A stretch of DNA of 64,000 nt from positions 1,984,001 to 2,048,000 of the forward strand of contig NZ_OY782186.1 of the NCBI RefSeq assembly GCF_963677685.1, written 5' to 3'. The notes below the pieces were generated by a model that ran no database searches, was not told the origin of the DNA, and saw nothing but the letters and a program-made list of their open reading frames with translations. Shown here piece by piece: positions 36,458-46,321 of this stretch. This DNA comes from an uncultured Bacteroides sp. Lineage in GTDB: Bacteria > Bacteroidota > Bacteroidia > Bacteroidales > Bacteroidaceae. Position 1 is the stretch's first letter. Every line of letters starts with the position of its first letter. The position numbers were made by a program, and so were the translations under genes.

Positions 36458-37063
36458 ATGACAGAAGATATATATAAAACTATTGTGAAATCATCTGAAA
36501 GTATTTATACAGAGAGGAAAAGTAAATTCATTGCTATTGCTTTACCTGTATGCACTGTTGAAGAGATAAAAGAATACTTAGAAATTTATCAAAAAAAATA
36601 TTATGATGCTCGCCATTTATGTTATGCATATGTGTTAGGGCATGAGCGAAAATGTTTTCGTGCAAATGATAATGGGGAGCCATCCGGAACTGCCGGTAAG
36701 CCTATTTTAGGGCAAATTAACTCTAATGAGTTAACGAATATTTTGGTTATTGTTGTGAGATATTTTGGTGGTATAAAGCTGGGAACAAGCGGACTAATTA
36801 ATGCTTATAAAACTGCTGCAGCTCAAAGTTTAGGGGAAGCTACAATTATTGAAAAAACTGTTGATAATAAAATAACCATTTCATTTGAATATCCTTTTAT
36901 GAATGATGTTATGCGCATTGTTAAAGAAGAGGAACCTGAAATACTGTCTCAATCTTATGACATGGATTGTTTTATGCAGCTTAGTATTCGTCGCTCCTTT
37001 ATGCCTAAATTACGAACTCGCTTGGATAAAGTTGAGACATTAAGATTTGTAAATGAAGAGTAA
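36458..37063 (+). CDS. IMPACT/YigZ family protein
   Basis: 201 residues from the ATG at 36458. A longer frame exists but its first 22 residues are read from the promoter. The signature region is YDARHLCYAYVLG, then RANDNGEPSGTAGKPIL and VIVVRYFGGIKLGTSGLINAYK, all diagnostic of the YigZ/UPF0029 family. Bacterial members have a ribosomal-protein-S5-like fold and a C-terminal ferredoxin-like domain, and they may act on RNA or translation. The precise function is unknown. It appears to be a single-gene unit. Confidence 0.9.
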   Translation: MTEDIYKTIVKSSESIYTERKSKFIAIALPVCTVEEIKEYLEIYQKKYYDARHLCYAYVLGHERKCFRANDNGEPSGTAGKPILGQINSNELTNILVIVVRYFGGIKLGTSGLINAYKTAAAQSLGEATIIEKTVDNKITISFEYPFMNDVMRIVKEEEPEILSQSYDMDCFMQLSIRRSFMPKLRTRLDKVETLRFVNEE

Positions 37064-37136
37064 ATCTCTTATCAGAAAAGCGATTATATATGCTTTGAAG
37101 AAAAATAATTCTTAAACTATTTGAGTTGTTTTGAAA

Positions 37137-37190
37137 AAACGAATAAACCATTTTAAGCTTTTATCAGAGTTTAAAATGGCTTATTCGTTT
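37137..37190 (-). terminator. Long hairpin terminator, mainly for the CDGSH gene
   Basis: Arms of 20 bases (37137-37156 and 37171-37190) pair with a single mismatch around a 14-nt loop. A T run follows on the minus strand, so it terminates the CDGSH transcript and may also block the opposing one. Confidence 0.8.
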
Positions 37191-37232
37191 ATAGGAATTG
37201 CCTTGTGTTTGAACAATTTCTATCTTGTTAAG

Positions 37233-37430
37233 CTACTCTTTATCAAAATCTATTTTGTTATGAGAACCATCGCAAAAAGGTTTGTTTTTAGAGCGCCCAC
37301 ATCGACAAAGATGTGCTCCTTGCATTACTTTTTCTTTACCATCTTTGTCTATTAATTTAATTTCTCCCTCAACTAAGTAGGGACCACCAGAAGTTACTTT
37401 AATAGTAACAAAATCTTTTTTAGTATCCAT
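37233..37430 (-). CDS. CDGSH iron-sulfur domain protein
   Basis: 65 residues. The motif CRCGRSKNKPFCDGSH (43-58) gives the three Cys and one His ligands of a 2Fe-2S cluster as in mitoNEET-type proteins. The N-terminal part has VTSGGPYLVEGEIKLID, the usual lead-in of bacterial single-CDGSH proteins. Such proteins are thought to take part in redox or cluster transfer. The gene stands alone, with its own terminator, on the strand opposite to its neighbours. Confidence 0.92.
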   Translation of the reverse strand: MDTKKDFVTIKVTSGGPYLVEGEIKLIDKDGKEKVMQGAHLCRCGRSKNKPFCDGSHNKIDFDKE

Positions 37431-37511
37431 AATTTTATTAATTAGTCAAAGAGTTAACATGTGCTTTCAGATTTTGTTCGTTTCTTATTTACTGCTTTTA
37501 ACATATTTCTA

Positions 37512-37519
37512 TATATTTG
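37512..37519 (+). promoter_or_regulatory. -7 element of the HpaII-like gene
   Basis: TATATTTG matches the consensus and lies 72 nt before the ATG at 37592. A clear -33 TTTG is not seen. Confidence 0.45.
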
Positions 37520-37591
37520 CATTTTCGAAAGGTTATTCTATCTGAGAGAGTTAGAAGAAATTTGAAATATAAATATTATTAATTGGGCTAT

Positions 37592-38677
37592 ATGGCATTT
37601 GAGGCAACAAGAAAAGAGTGGAGTGAGATATATGCTTTTTTTCGTTTACTAGCGGATGGATATGTTTATTCGGGGACACCAGAAGGGACAAGAGATGAAG
37701 GAAAACGAAACATGATAGCAATGATTCAACGTGAAGAACATGATGGAACAAGGCGTTATTATATTCGAGGTGAAAATATACAAATAGTTGGTGATCAGAT
37801 AGAGAAAACTGTGCTTTGCGAAGATTTCAAAATAATAGCTGACTTAATTTTTAATGCATTAAAAACTTCTAAAGAGGAAGAGATAACCTCTCCGGATGGC
37901 GTAGAAGCTTTTCTCGATGAAATTGCTATTTTTGATCTAGAAGCAAAAACCATGGATCGTACTGATTTCTCTATTAGATTTTGGCATTCAGATGCTCCAG
38001 CTATAGGTTTTTGTGTGCGGTCTCGAATGGGTAAAATGACATATTTGCTTGATGGAGGGCGTACTGCTAATCTAAAATTTGAACTTTCAGGAATTAAATT
38101 TGCAACTCCTACTGTTAACAAAGTCAATGCTCTTGATACACCAAATGAAGTAGCCGATCGTATGATGCTAATAGAACGTTTAGGGGGGATACTTAAATAT
38201 TCTGATGTAGCTGATCGTGTCTTTAGGAGTAATCTTTTAATGATTGATCTTCACTTTCCTCGTTTACTTGCAGAGATGTTACGTTCCATGCATCTTGATG
38301 GAGTTAATAAAGTTTGTGAACTCACAGAAATGATGAAAACCATGAATCCTTTAAAGATTAAAGAAGAATTGATTGTGAAACACGGGTTTTATGAATCTAA
38401 AATGAAGCAATTCCTTTCTGCTCTTGCCTTAGGAATGCGCCCTGCTAAAATATATACTGGTATTGATTCTGCAATTGAAGGTTTTCTGATGTTGAATGGT
38501 AATGGTGATATTTTTAGCTATAACAAATCTGACAGGGAGACTTTTGATAATTTTCTTTTTCTCAATACTCGTTTTGAAAAGAGCTCTACAGAAAAAGATA
38601 AATACGGTTTTTTAGAACGCGAAAATGGTATCTATTATTTCAAACTGAATGCTAAAATTGGACTTTTGAAACGTTGA
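37592..38677 (+). CDS. HpaII-like type II restriction endonuclease, no adjacent methyltransferase
   Basis: 361 residues from the ATG at 37592; an upstream TTG at 37583 is less likely. The N-terminus TRKEWSEIYAFFRLLADGYVY matches the opening I recall for HpaII-family endonucleases, which cut CCGG. Next come FLDEIAIFDLEAKTMDRTDFSI, FCVRSRMG and DGGRTANLKF, in the same order as the family's core (typically SIKS..G and a T-N-F segment). Arginine appears where I expect the conserved lysine, so catalysis may be impaired. No DNA methyltransferase is encoded within the window, which is unusual for a type II enzyme. It is flanked by the CDGSH gene and gcvP. Family assignment is by pattern memory, not by search. 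Confidence 0.72.
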   Translation: MAFEATRKEWSEIYAFFRLLADGYVYSGTPEGTRDEGKRNMIAMIQREEHDGTRRYYIRGENIQIVGDQIEKTVLCEDFKIIADLIFNALKTSKEEEITSPDGVEAFLDEIAIFDLEAKTMDRTDFSIRFWHSDAPAIGFCVRSRMGKMTYLLDGGRTANLKFELSGIKFATPTVNKVNALDTPNEVADRMMLIERLGGILKYSDVADRVFRSNLLMIDLHFPRLLAEMLRSMHLDGVNKVCELTEMMKTMNPLKIKEELIVKHGFYESKMKQFLSALALGMRPAKIYTGIDSAIEGFLMLNGNGDIFSYNKSDRETFDNFLFLNTRFEKSSTEKDKYGFLERENGIYYFKLNAKIGLLKR

Positions 38678-38751
38678 GACTATCTGGTTTAGTGCTGCGA
38701 ATAAGTTATCAGTATTGCTATTATTTAAAAATGTAAAGCTTCTTATAAAAA

Positions 38752-38790
38752 AATAGACGATTGTATTTGGTTAAGGTACAATCGTCTATT
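38752..38790 (-). terminator. Terminator of gcvP
   Basis: AATAGACGATTGTA (38752-38765) pairs with TACAATCGTCTATT (38777-38790), a perfect 14-bp stem with an 11-nt loop, followed by a T run on the minus strand. It lies between convergent genes. Confidence 0.88.
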
Positions 38791-38835
38791 ATCTGTAGCT
38801 ATTTATTTTATATATTTTTGTTTTAGTACTGCCAC

Positions 38836-41682
38836 TTATTCGAACTTTCCGTAGAGAGTTGGTAGGAGTTTACGATCCCCAAGAGTATTGTCTATACGTG
38901 CAATATTTATCCAAAACTTATTTTCACGAACACTCTCTATTGGATAAATAGCTTTTTCTCGTGAATAAGTATGTTCCCACTTACCTACTACTTCATATTC
39001 AGGGTGAGGAGCATTTATTAGCACGTTATCAGCTTTGTCAGCCTTACCATTTTTTATTTCTTCTATCTCTTGCCAGATATTTTGCATTACTGCAATGAAA
39101 TTATCTAATTCTGCTAAATTTTCACTTTCGGTAGGCTCTATCATTAATGTTCCATGAACAGGGAAAGAAAGAGTAGGGGCATGATACCCGTAGTCGATAA
39201 GTCGCTTAGCAATATCACTCTCAGTAATACCTGTTTCTACGTGTATTTTTCTGCATTCAAGGATCATTTCGTGCCCAACGAAGCCATTAACATCTTGATA
39301 GACAATCCCGTATGTGCTTTTTAATTTGGCAGCTAGATAATTCGCATTTAAAATTGCAACTTTAGTGGCTTTAGTTAATCCTTCAATGCCCATCATTCGT
39401 ATGTAGCCATAGGTTACCGGAAGAATTCCGGCACTACCATATGGAGCTGAAGCCACGGTATTATAAGCGTTCCCAAAGTATGGATGCTTAGGCAGGTAGG
39501 GGCTGAGGTGAGCGGCTGTGCAAATAGGTCCCACACCTGGTCCACCACCACCATGGGGGATACAAAAGGTTTTATGCAGATTAAGGTGGCATACGTCTGC
39601 TCCTATAAATCCGGGATTAGTTAATCCCACTTGCGCATTCATATTTGCTCCATCCATGTAAACCTGTCCTCCACATGCATGGATAAGTTGACAAATTTCG
39701 CGAATACCAGTTTCGAATATCCCATGAGTAGAAGGATAAGTAATCATAAGAGCAGCTAACTGATTATGATTAGCTTCCGCTTTTTCACGTAAATCATTCA
39801 TATCTACATTGCCTCTCTCGTCACAATTACATATAATGACTTCAAAGCCTGCTTGAACTGCTGATGCCGGATTAGTACCATGAGCAGAAGATGGAATAAG
39901 TACTTTATTACGATGTCCTTCTCCAATGCTTTCAAGATATGATCGAATAACACGTAAGCCTGTATACTCTCCTGCAGCTCCTGAATTCGGTTGAAAACTT
40001 ACTCCGTCAAATCCTGTGAGAGCTTTTAAATATTCACCTAAATTTTCAATAAGTTCTGTATAACCTTCGGCTTGTTCTAAAGGAACTAAGGGATGCATAC
40101 CGGTCAGTTTAAGCTGACTTAATGGTAACATTTCAGCAGCAGCATTTAGTTTCATTGTACAAGAGCCAAGAGAAATCATCGAATGTGCCAATGAAATGTC
40201 TTTTCGGTCTAAGCGTTTGATATATCGCATCATCTCTGTTTCTGTATGATATTTACAAAATACTGGATGAGTGAGATACTCCGTTTTTCTTTTTATCTTA
40301 TTATTGATTATTGACGCTTCTTCTATCTCATTTATTTTTTGATAATCTTTTCCAGCTGCGATTGCAAAGATAGAAATGAGTATATTTACGTCATGGATAT
40401 CTGTTGTTTCATCAATACTAATGCCTACATTACTATTATCCAAATAACGCAAGTTAACCTCTTTGCTTAATGCAATGGTACGCATTTGTTGAGAAGATAC
40501 TTGCTCAGGGAGCGTGAATTGTAATGTATCAAAATATTCGTTATTTACTTGTTGATATCCTAATAGAGATACTTGTTTATCAATTAATGCGGCTATACTA
40601 TGAATGCGCGTTGCTATTGCCTTTATACCTTCCTGACCGTGGTATACGGTATAAAATCCAGCCATAGTAGCCAATAATGCTTGAGCAGTACAGATATTAG
40701 AGGTTGCCTTTTCTCGCTTAATATGTTGTTCGCGTGTTTGTAAGGCCATACGATAGCATAATTTACCATATTTATCTTTTGACCATCCAATAATACGTCC
40801 AGGCATGTTTCGTTTAAATTCGTCACGAGTTGCAAAATATGCGGCAGAAGGCCCGCCGTAAAACATCGGTATTCCTAACCTTTGTGTACTTCCAAAAGCT
40901 ATATCGGCTCCCCATTCTCCCGGAGGGGTTAATAGGGCAAGACTGAGAATATCTGCTGCTACAGCTATCTTGCAATTTGCTGCATGCGCTGCTTGTGCTA
41001 GCGTAGTATAATCGTCTACATTCCCATTAGAATTGGGATACTGTACCATGCAAGCAAAAACCTCTGGAGTAAATTCAAAATCTTGCCACTTACCTGTTTT
41101 AATTTCTATTCCTTGAGGTATTGCACGCGTAAGCATTACTGCTAGAGTTTGAGGAAATATATTTTCATCTACCCAAATAACATTTGCTTGTCTTTTGAGC
41201 TGTTCACGTGAACGTAGAGCATACATCATTGAAACAGCTTCTGCTGCTGCCGTTGCTTCATCTAATAGAGAACTATTCGCCATTGGCATTCCTGTAAGAT
41301 CAGAAATAGCTGTTTGGAAAATCATTAAAGCCTCCAATCGTCCTTGAGATATTTCGGATTGATAAGGGGTGTATGAAGTATACCATACAGGATTCTCGAA
41401 TACATTTCGTTGGATAACAGCAGGTGTGATGGTATTATACCACCCTAAACCGATGTATGTGGTGAATAATTTATTTTTAGAAGCAAGTTCGTTTATATGC
41501 TTTGCATAGGAATATTCAGTTAAAGCTTCTGGTAATTTGAGTGTCTCTTTGAGACGTATATTTGATGGAATTATTTTATCTGTCAGCTCATCTAAAGACC
41601 TCACACCAATTTCTTTTAGCATTATTTCGGTCTCTTTCTCATTAATACCAATATGTCTGTAAGCCAATAAATCAGTTTTCAT
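38836..41682 (-). CDS. gcvP: Glycine dehydrogenase (decarboxylating), glycine cleavage P-protein
   Basis: 948 residues, the full-length fused form. GcvP uses PLP to decarboxylate glycine and passes the aminomethyl group to the H-protein. The PLP lysine is K704 in LNLHKTFCIPHGGGGPG. The N-terminal half holds the degenerate second domain typical of the fused enzyme (YTPYQSEISQGRLE, GSTQRLGIPMFYGGP). The other cleavage-system genes (gcvT, gcvH) are not in the window. The MBL hydrolase gene ends 28 nt upstream, suggesting a shared transcript. Confidence 0.97.
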   Translation of the reverse strand: MKTDLLAYRHIGINEKETEIMLKEIGVRSLDELTDKIIPSNIRLKETLKLPEALTEYSYAKHINELASKNKLFTTYIGLGWYNTITPAVIQRNVFENPVWYTSYTPYQSEISQGRLEALMIFQTAISDLTGMPMANSSLLDEATAAAEAVSMMYALRSREQLKRQANVIWVDENIFPQTLAVMLTRAIPQGIEIKTGKWQDFEFTPEVFACMVQYPNSNGNVDDYTTLAQAAHAANCKIAVAADILSLALLTPPGEWGADIAFGSTQRLGIPMFYGGPSAAYFATRDEFKRNMPGRIIGWSKDKYGKLCYRMALQTREQHIKREKATSNICTAQALLATMAGFYTVYHGQEGIKAIATRIHSIAALIDKQVSLLGYQQVNNEYFDTLQFTLPEQVSSQQMRTIALSKEVNLRYLDNSNVGISIDETTDIHDVNILISIFAIAAGKDYQKINEIEEASIINNKIKRKTEYLTHPVFCKYHTETEMMRYIKRLDRKDISLAHSMISLGSCTMKLNAAAEMLPLSQLKLTGMHPLVPLEQAEGYTELIENLGEYLKALTGFDGVSFQPNSGAAGEYTGLRVIRSYLESIGEGHRNKVLIPSSAHGTNPASAVQAGFEVIICNCDERGNVDMNDLREKAEANHNQLAALMITYPSTHGIFETGIREICQLIHACGGQVYMDGANMNAQVGLTNPGFIGADVCHLNLHKTFCIPHGGGGPGVGPICTAAHLSPYLPKHPYFGNAYNTVASAPYGSAGILPVTYGYIRMMGIEGLTKATKVAILNANYLAAKLKSTYGIVYQDVNGFVGHEMILECRKIHVETGITESDIAKRLIDYGYHAPTLSFPVHGTLMIEPTESENLAELDNFIAVMQNIWQEIEEIKNGKADKADNVLINAPHPEYEVVGKWEHTYSREKAIYPIESVRENKFWINIARIDNTLGDRKLLPTLYGKFE

Positions 41683-41710
41683 TATTCTTTTTAGTATTAA
41701 GTTGAATACA

Positions 41711-42349
41711 TTAATTAAAAAATGGGTTTTCAGCTTTCTCTATACCTATAGTAGTAGGAGCTCCGTGTCCGGGATAGACAACAGTTTCGTTAGGAAGAAC
41801 GAATAGACGACTGCAAATGTGCTCTTTCAGTTCTTCAAAGTTACCTCCTGTAAGATCAGCTCTTCCGATACTACCCTGAAAAAGTACATCACCTGAGAAC
41901 ATACAATTTTCTTTTTTACAATAGAACACTAAACTGCCAGGAGAGTGCCCGGGTACGTGTATTGCTTCTAATGACGTTTTTCCAAAATTGATAGTATCTC
42001 CATCAATTAAGTAATCTCCCAAAGGCACTGTTGGCTCTTTTAGTTCGAAACCAAACATCCGTGATTGTTTAGGAGCGTGTTCTAACCAAAATTCATCAAT
42101 TTTACAAGCTTTTGCTTTTAAGCCAAATTCTTTGAGCATGAAAGGGTTTCCGAAGATGTGATCCAAATGCAGATGGGTATTGAGCAAATGCTTTACATCT
42201 AACTTATTATTAATAATGAAATTCTTTAAAGCTTGTTTTTCTTCATCATAATAACATCCGGCATCTATTACTACTGCTTCTAATGTTTCATCCCATACAA
42301 CATAACAGTTTACGGGAAACATATTAAATTCAAATCTTTTTATTTTCAT
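41711..42349 (-). CDS. MBL-fold hydrolase (glyoxalase II-like)
   Basis: 212 residues. The metal-binding motif THLHLDHIFGN, a downstream HVPGHSPGSLVFY and a C-terminal YPGHG give the metallo-beta-lactamase fold with two zinc sites as in glyoxalase II and related thioesterases. The compact length and lack of an extra substrate domain leave the substrate open. It sits between rsmG and gcvP with gaps of 19 and 28 nt. Confidence 0.88.
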   Translation of the reverse strand: MKIKRFEFNMFPVNCYVVWDETLEAVVIDAGCYYDEEKQALKNFIINNKLDVKHLLNTHLHLDHIFGNPFMLKEFGLKAKACKIDEFWLEHAPKQSRMFGFELKEPTVPLGDYLIDGDTINFGKTSLEAIHVPGHSPGSLVFYCKKENCMFSGDVLFQGSIGRADLTGGNFEELKEHICSRLFVLPNETVVYPGHGAPTTIGIEKAENPFFN

Positions 42350-42368
42350 TCTAATGTCCTCCTTTTAA

Positions 42369-42989
42369 TTATATAGCGACATATACTACCTTTTTTGTTT
42401 TAAAGAATTCTTCATCAAATTCTTCATTAAGGTTATACATCACAGTTTTATTTTTAAACGGCATTGCTTCATTTTCCAGTTCACCTCCTTTTAAACAAAT
42501 AAGTCCGTTCGGAATGGAATTTTGTTGCTTTACCGATATGTTTTTCTTAATAATTTTTATTAAATCTGATAGAGGCATTACTGCACGACTTACTACAAAA
42601 TCAAATTTTTGCTTTTCTTCTTCAGCCCTTGCATGGCGAAAAGTGACATTTTTTAATCCAATGCTATTCGCTACTTCTGTTGCTACCCGTACCTTTTTCC
42701 CTATGCTGTCTACTAAGTGGAATTTTGTTTCAGGGAAAAGTATTGCTAAAGGAATTCCCGGGAAACCTCCTCCCGTACCAAGATCCATTACGTTACTGCC
42801 CGATCGAAAGCGTATAATACGTGCTATTCCCAAAGAATGAAGCACATGGTGTTCATATAAGTTTTCGATATCTTTGCGAGAAATGACATTAATCTTTGCA
42901 TTCCAGTCTGTGTATAAATCGTATAATGCTGCAAACTGCCTATGTTGTTCTTCACTTAGGTCAGGAAAGTATTTCGATATAATCTCCAT
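42369..42989 (-). CDS. rsmG: 16S rRNA (guanine-527-N7) methyltransferase
   Basis: 206 residues. The SAM-binding motif DLGTGGGFPGIPLAILFP and the following HLVDSIGKK are diagnostic of RsmG (GidB). The RNA-contacting FDFVVSRAVMPL segment follows. It methylates 16S rRNA in the 530 loop; loss gives low-level streptomycin resistance in other bacteria. It lies 29 nt downstream of the DUF3298 gene and 19 nt upstream of the MBL gene. Confidence 0.95.
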   Translation of the reverse strand: MEIISKYFPDLSEEQHRQFAALYDLYTDWNAKINVISRKDIENLYEHHVLHSLGIARIIRFRSGSNVMDLGTGGGFPGIPLAILFPETKFHLVDSIGKKVRVATEVANSIGLKNVTFRHARAEEEKQKFDFVVSRAVMPLSDLIKIIKKNISVKQQNSIPNGLICLKGGELENEAMPFKNKTVMYNLNEEFDEEFFKTKKVVYVAI

Positions 42990-43018
42990 TAATAATATTT
43001 TTGTCTGATTGTTATATT

Positions 43019-43873
43019 TTAATTCATTAATTCATTAATGATACGATTATCAGGAACCATAATCCGTTCCATTATTTCGTATGGGAGTTGTATGTCTACT
43101 GTACCCATAACATAAGGAGTGAACTCATATACATTGTAATGAAATACAATTCCTTCTTTAGTAAGATAGAAGTTTTCAGTAGGTATAAGGTCACCAGTAG
43201 AGGCATATCCTAAATCTTCCAACTCTTTGTGAGACGTAACATGTTTATCTGCCATTAATTGATTCCATAATAAATCTGTGAGCAACTCGGAATAATCTCC
43301 TGTGAAAATATCATCCAAATGTATAGGGCGGAGAGTCGTTAAATCTATGTTGAGATAACTAGTACCATACATGCCATGAGCACCTCCGGTATATTCATTA
43401 TAATCCATTCGATAGATGAGTAAGCTCTTTTGATAATATTGTACATGGCCTTCTATATTTTTGTAATAAGAGTACCAGCCTTCTATAGGAGTATCATCTT
43501 TCTTCTCTTTTTGATCTTCAGAATACATAGGTTCCAAATCGTGTTTATAATTGCTTATGTATTCATTTGTATATTGCTTAATAAGCTCTTTAGCAGGTAC
43601 TCCTGTATATTTATCACCAAAGCATAAAGCTGTAAGCATATGGTTAAGACTATCTTTCAGCTTTTTATCTGACGACTTAACGGGGAAAGAATAGTTTATG
43701 GTAAGGTTGCAAGCCGGTTTGGCCGTATCGCCGAATAGGTGTGATGTTTCATTTATCTGAATGCTGTCGAAGGTCAGATTACCTGTATTTTTCATTTTAT
43801 TGCCACAAGAGAATAAAAATCCACTAATTGAAAGTATAGTGGCCGTAAAAATTGCATATTGTCTTTTTTTCAT
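43019..43873 (-). CDS. DUF3298 (RsiV-like) lipoprotein
   Basis: 284 residues. A lipoprotein signal ends at FLFSC (C23). The C-terminal part has EYTGGAHGMYGTSYLNIDL and HLDDIFTGDYSELLTDLL, the DUF3298 signature that in RsiV binds lysozyme. A DUF4163-like region precedes it. It would be an envelope lipoprotein; a lysozyme-sensing role is possible but not shown. It is the first gene of the minus-strand rsmG-MBL-gcvP run. Confidence 0.85.
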   Translation of the reverse strand: MKKRQYAIFTATILSISGFLFSCGNKMKNTGNLTFDSIQINETSHLFGDTAKPACNLTINYSFPVKSSDKKLKDSLNHMLTALCFGDKYTGVPAKELIKQYTNEYISNYKHDLEPMYSEDQKEKKDDTPIEGWYSYYKNIEGHVQYYQKSLLIYRMDYNEYTGGAHGMYGTSYLNIDLTTLRPIHLDDIFTGDYSELLTDLLWNQLMADKHVTSHKELEDLGYASTGDLIPTENFYLTKEGIVFHYNVYEFTPYVMGTVDIQLPYEIMERIMVPDNRIINELMN

Positions 43874-43929
43874 GCTAATAAAATTTAGTTTTGCATTTGT
43901 AAAGCCTGTTGAAAAGGTTTGTATATCGA

Positions 43930-43937
43930 CAAATATA
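43930..43937 (-). promoter_or_regulatory. -7 element for the DUF3298-rsmG-gcvP run
   Basis: Minus-strand TATATTTG fits TAnnTTTG and lies 57 nt before the ATG at 43873. No good -33 element is visible. Confidence 0.4.
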
Positions 43938-44085
43938 GGATATATTAGCGAATAGAACGTATAAAAAATGAATTTTATTTTAGTCCTTTTTTCGTATCTT
44001 TCTATCTCTTTCTTTTATTGAACAATTGCTTATAGGACTTGTTTAAACCTTAGTATATAAAAGGCATTAAAAACTACTAATAACA

Positions 44086-46299
44086 ATGAGTAAGATAGAA
44101 AAGAAGGTCTTTCCTGTATTGAATATGCATTGTGCGGGATGTGCTAGTAATGTGGAACGAACTATAAAGAAACTTTCTGGAGTTTCGGATGCTTCAGTCA
44201 ATTTAGCTACTAATCTCCTCTCTGTAACTTTTGAAAATGATAAATTGACTCCAGGTGAAATGCGGGCTGCTGTTTTATCTGCCGGTTATGATTTAATTAT
44301 AGAAGAAGAGCATAAGCAAGAAAGGCAGAATGAAGAAGAACTGAAACGATATCATATTTTAAAGCGAAGAGTTATAGGTGCATGGCTTTTTTCTGCTCCT
44401 ATCATGCTACTTTCTATGGCTTTTGAAAGTACTTTATATACTAACAATATTATGTTGTTACTTACGTTGCCGGTTATGATTCTTTTTGGCAGATCATTTT
44501 ATATGAATGCTTGGAAACAGTTTCAGATAGGACGCAGTAACATGGATACGTTAGTTGCTTTGAGTACGTCTATTGCTTTTCTTTTTAGTGTCTTTAATAC
44601 ATACTTTCCTGAATTTTGGTATAATAGAGGATTAGAACCTCATGTTTATTATGAGGCAGCTGCGGTTATTATTGCGTTCGTTTTGACCGGCAAATTAATG
44701 GAAGAAAAAGCAAAAGGTAATACTTCTGTTGCGATAAGAAAACTGATGGGGCTTCAACCAAAAACGGCTTGTGTACTAAGAGATGATAAAGAAATTGATT
44801 TACCTATTGAGTTGTTACAGGTCAGTGAGTTGGTACTTGTTCGCCCTGGAGAGCAGATTCCTGTTGATGGTCGTTTAGATAGTGGTGAATCTTATGTAAA
44901 CGAGAGCATGATTAGTGGAGAACCTGTTCCGGTACTTAAAAAGACAGGAGATCGTGTATTGGCAGGTACCATTAATCAGAAAGGTTCTTTTGTTATCAAG
45001 GCGACGCAAGTCGGTCGTGAAACAGTACTTGCCCGGATAATTAATATGGTACAAGAAGCTCAAGGGAGTAAAGCTCCAGTGCAACGCATCGTTGATAAAG
45101 TTACTGCTATCTTTGTGCCTGCAGTATTGAGTATTGCGGTGCTTACTTTTGTTATTTGGATGGTCTTAGGCGGTTCTAATTATTTCTCTCATGCAATGCT
45201 TTCTGCTGTTTCTGTACTTGTTATTGCTTGCCCATGCGCTTTGGGATTGGCTACACCTACTGCCTTGATGGTTGGAATTGGTAAAGCGGCCGATTATCAT
45301 ATTTTGATAAAAGACGCTCTTGCTTTGGAGCAAATGCGTAGAGTAAATGCAGTGGTACTTGATAAAACAGGAACACTTACAGAAGGACATCCTACAGTTT
45401 CTTCGATGTTATGGGAAAAACCTGAACAGGAGCACTTTAAAGATGTATTGCTTGCTGCTGAAATGAAGTCAGAACATCCGCTAGCTGAAGCAATTGTAGC
45501 ATCTTTACAAGAAGAAAATATTCTACCAGCAAACCTGGAGAGTTTTACTAGTATCACAGGCAAAGGAATAAAAGTAATGTATGATGGTCAAAACTATTGG
45601 GCTGGAAGTCACAAATTACTTAAAGATTTTAGTGCCGGAATATCTGATGCTATAGTAGGCATGCTTACGCAATATCAGTCGGCTGGAAATAGTATAGTTT
45701 ATTTTGGATGTGAGAATGATCTACTTGCTGTGGTTGCGATCACTGATCAAATAAAATCTACTTCGGTTGAAGCTATTAAAGAGATTAGAAGACAAGATAT
45801 TGAAATCTATATGCTAACTGGTGATGGCGAACGTACGGCTGCAGCTGTGGCGAAACGTTTGGATATAACTCATTTTATAGCAGATGCTTTACCTGACGAT
45901 AAAGAACTTTTTGTGCGTGAACTTCAGTTACAAGGTAAAACAGTAGCTATGGTAGGGGATGGTATTAATGATTCTCAAGCTTTGGCTCGTGCAGATGTAA
46001 GTATTGCTATGGGTAAAGGTACAGATATTGCTATGGATGTGGCTATGGTTACATTGATGACTTCTGATTTACTCTTACTTCCTAAAGCCTTTACTTTGTC
46101 TAGACAAACAGTGCGTCTTATTCATCAAAATCTTTTTTGGGCGTTTATTTATAATTTAATAGGTATTCCTATCGCTGCAGGTCTGCTATTTCCTTTTAAC
46201 GGATTATTGCTTAACCCTATGTTAGCAAGTGCAGCTATGGCTTTTTCTTCAGTTAGTGTTGTACTCAATAGCCTTAGCTTAAGTCGGAGAAAAATTTAA
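44086..46299 (+). CDS. copA: Copper-type P1B ATPase
   Basis: 737 residues. One N-terminal heavy-metal-binding domain has NMHCAGCAS (C16, C19). The transmembrane copper site is CPC at 382-384 in VIACPCALG. The ATPase has VLDKTGT with D426 as the phosphorylated residue, TGDGERT and [12 protein letters not shown]. The CPC motif with N and YN residues in later helices fits monovalent copper export. No copper sensor gene lies alongside. lipB follows after 22 nt. Confidence 0.93.
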   Translation: MSKIEKKVFPVLNMHCAGCASNVERTIKKLSGVSDASVNLATNLLSVTFENDKLTPGEMRAAVLSAGYDLIIEEEHKQERQNEEELKRYHILKRRVIGAWLFSAPIMLLSMAFESTLYTNNIMLLLTLPVMILFGRSFYMNAWKQFQIGRSNMDTLVALSTSIAFLFSVFNTYFPEFWYNRGLEPHVYYEAAAVIIAFVLTGKLMEEKAKGNTSVAIRKLMGLQPKTACVLRDDKEIDLPIELLQVSELVLVRPGEQIPVDGRLDSGESYVNESMISGEPVPVLKKTGDRVLAGTINQKGSFVIKATQVGRETVLARIINMVQEAQGSKAPVQRIVDKVTAIFVPAVLSIAVLTFVIWMVLGGSNYFSHAMLSAVSVLVIACPCALGLATPTALMVGIGKAADYHILIKDALALEQMRRVNAVVLDKTGTLTEGHPTVSSMLWEKPEQEHFKDVLLAAEMKSEHPLAEAIVASLQEENILPANLESFTSITGKGIKVMYDGQNYWAGSHKLLKDFSAGISDAIVGMLTQYQSAGNSIVYFGCENDLLAVVAITDQIKSTSVEAIKEIRRQDIEIYMLTGDGERTAAAVAKRLDITHFIADALPDDKELFVRELQLQGKTVAMVGDGINDSQALARADVSIAMGKGTDIAMDVAMVTLMTSDLLLLPKAFTLSRQTVRLIHQNLFWAFIYNLIGIPIAAGLLFPFNGLLLNPMLASAAMAFSSVSVVLNSLSLSRRKI

Positions 46300-46321
46300 T
46301 GTTATTTGCTTAGAAATAAAT

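Noticed and set aside
37131..37355. Plus-strand open frame of 74 residues
   Set aside because: It runs through the CDGSH terminator and gene on the opposite strand and has no family-like sequence.
41683..41710. Glycine riboswitch upstream of gcvP
   Set aside because: Only 28 nt separate gcvP from the preceding gene, too short for the known tandem aptamer.
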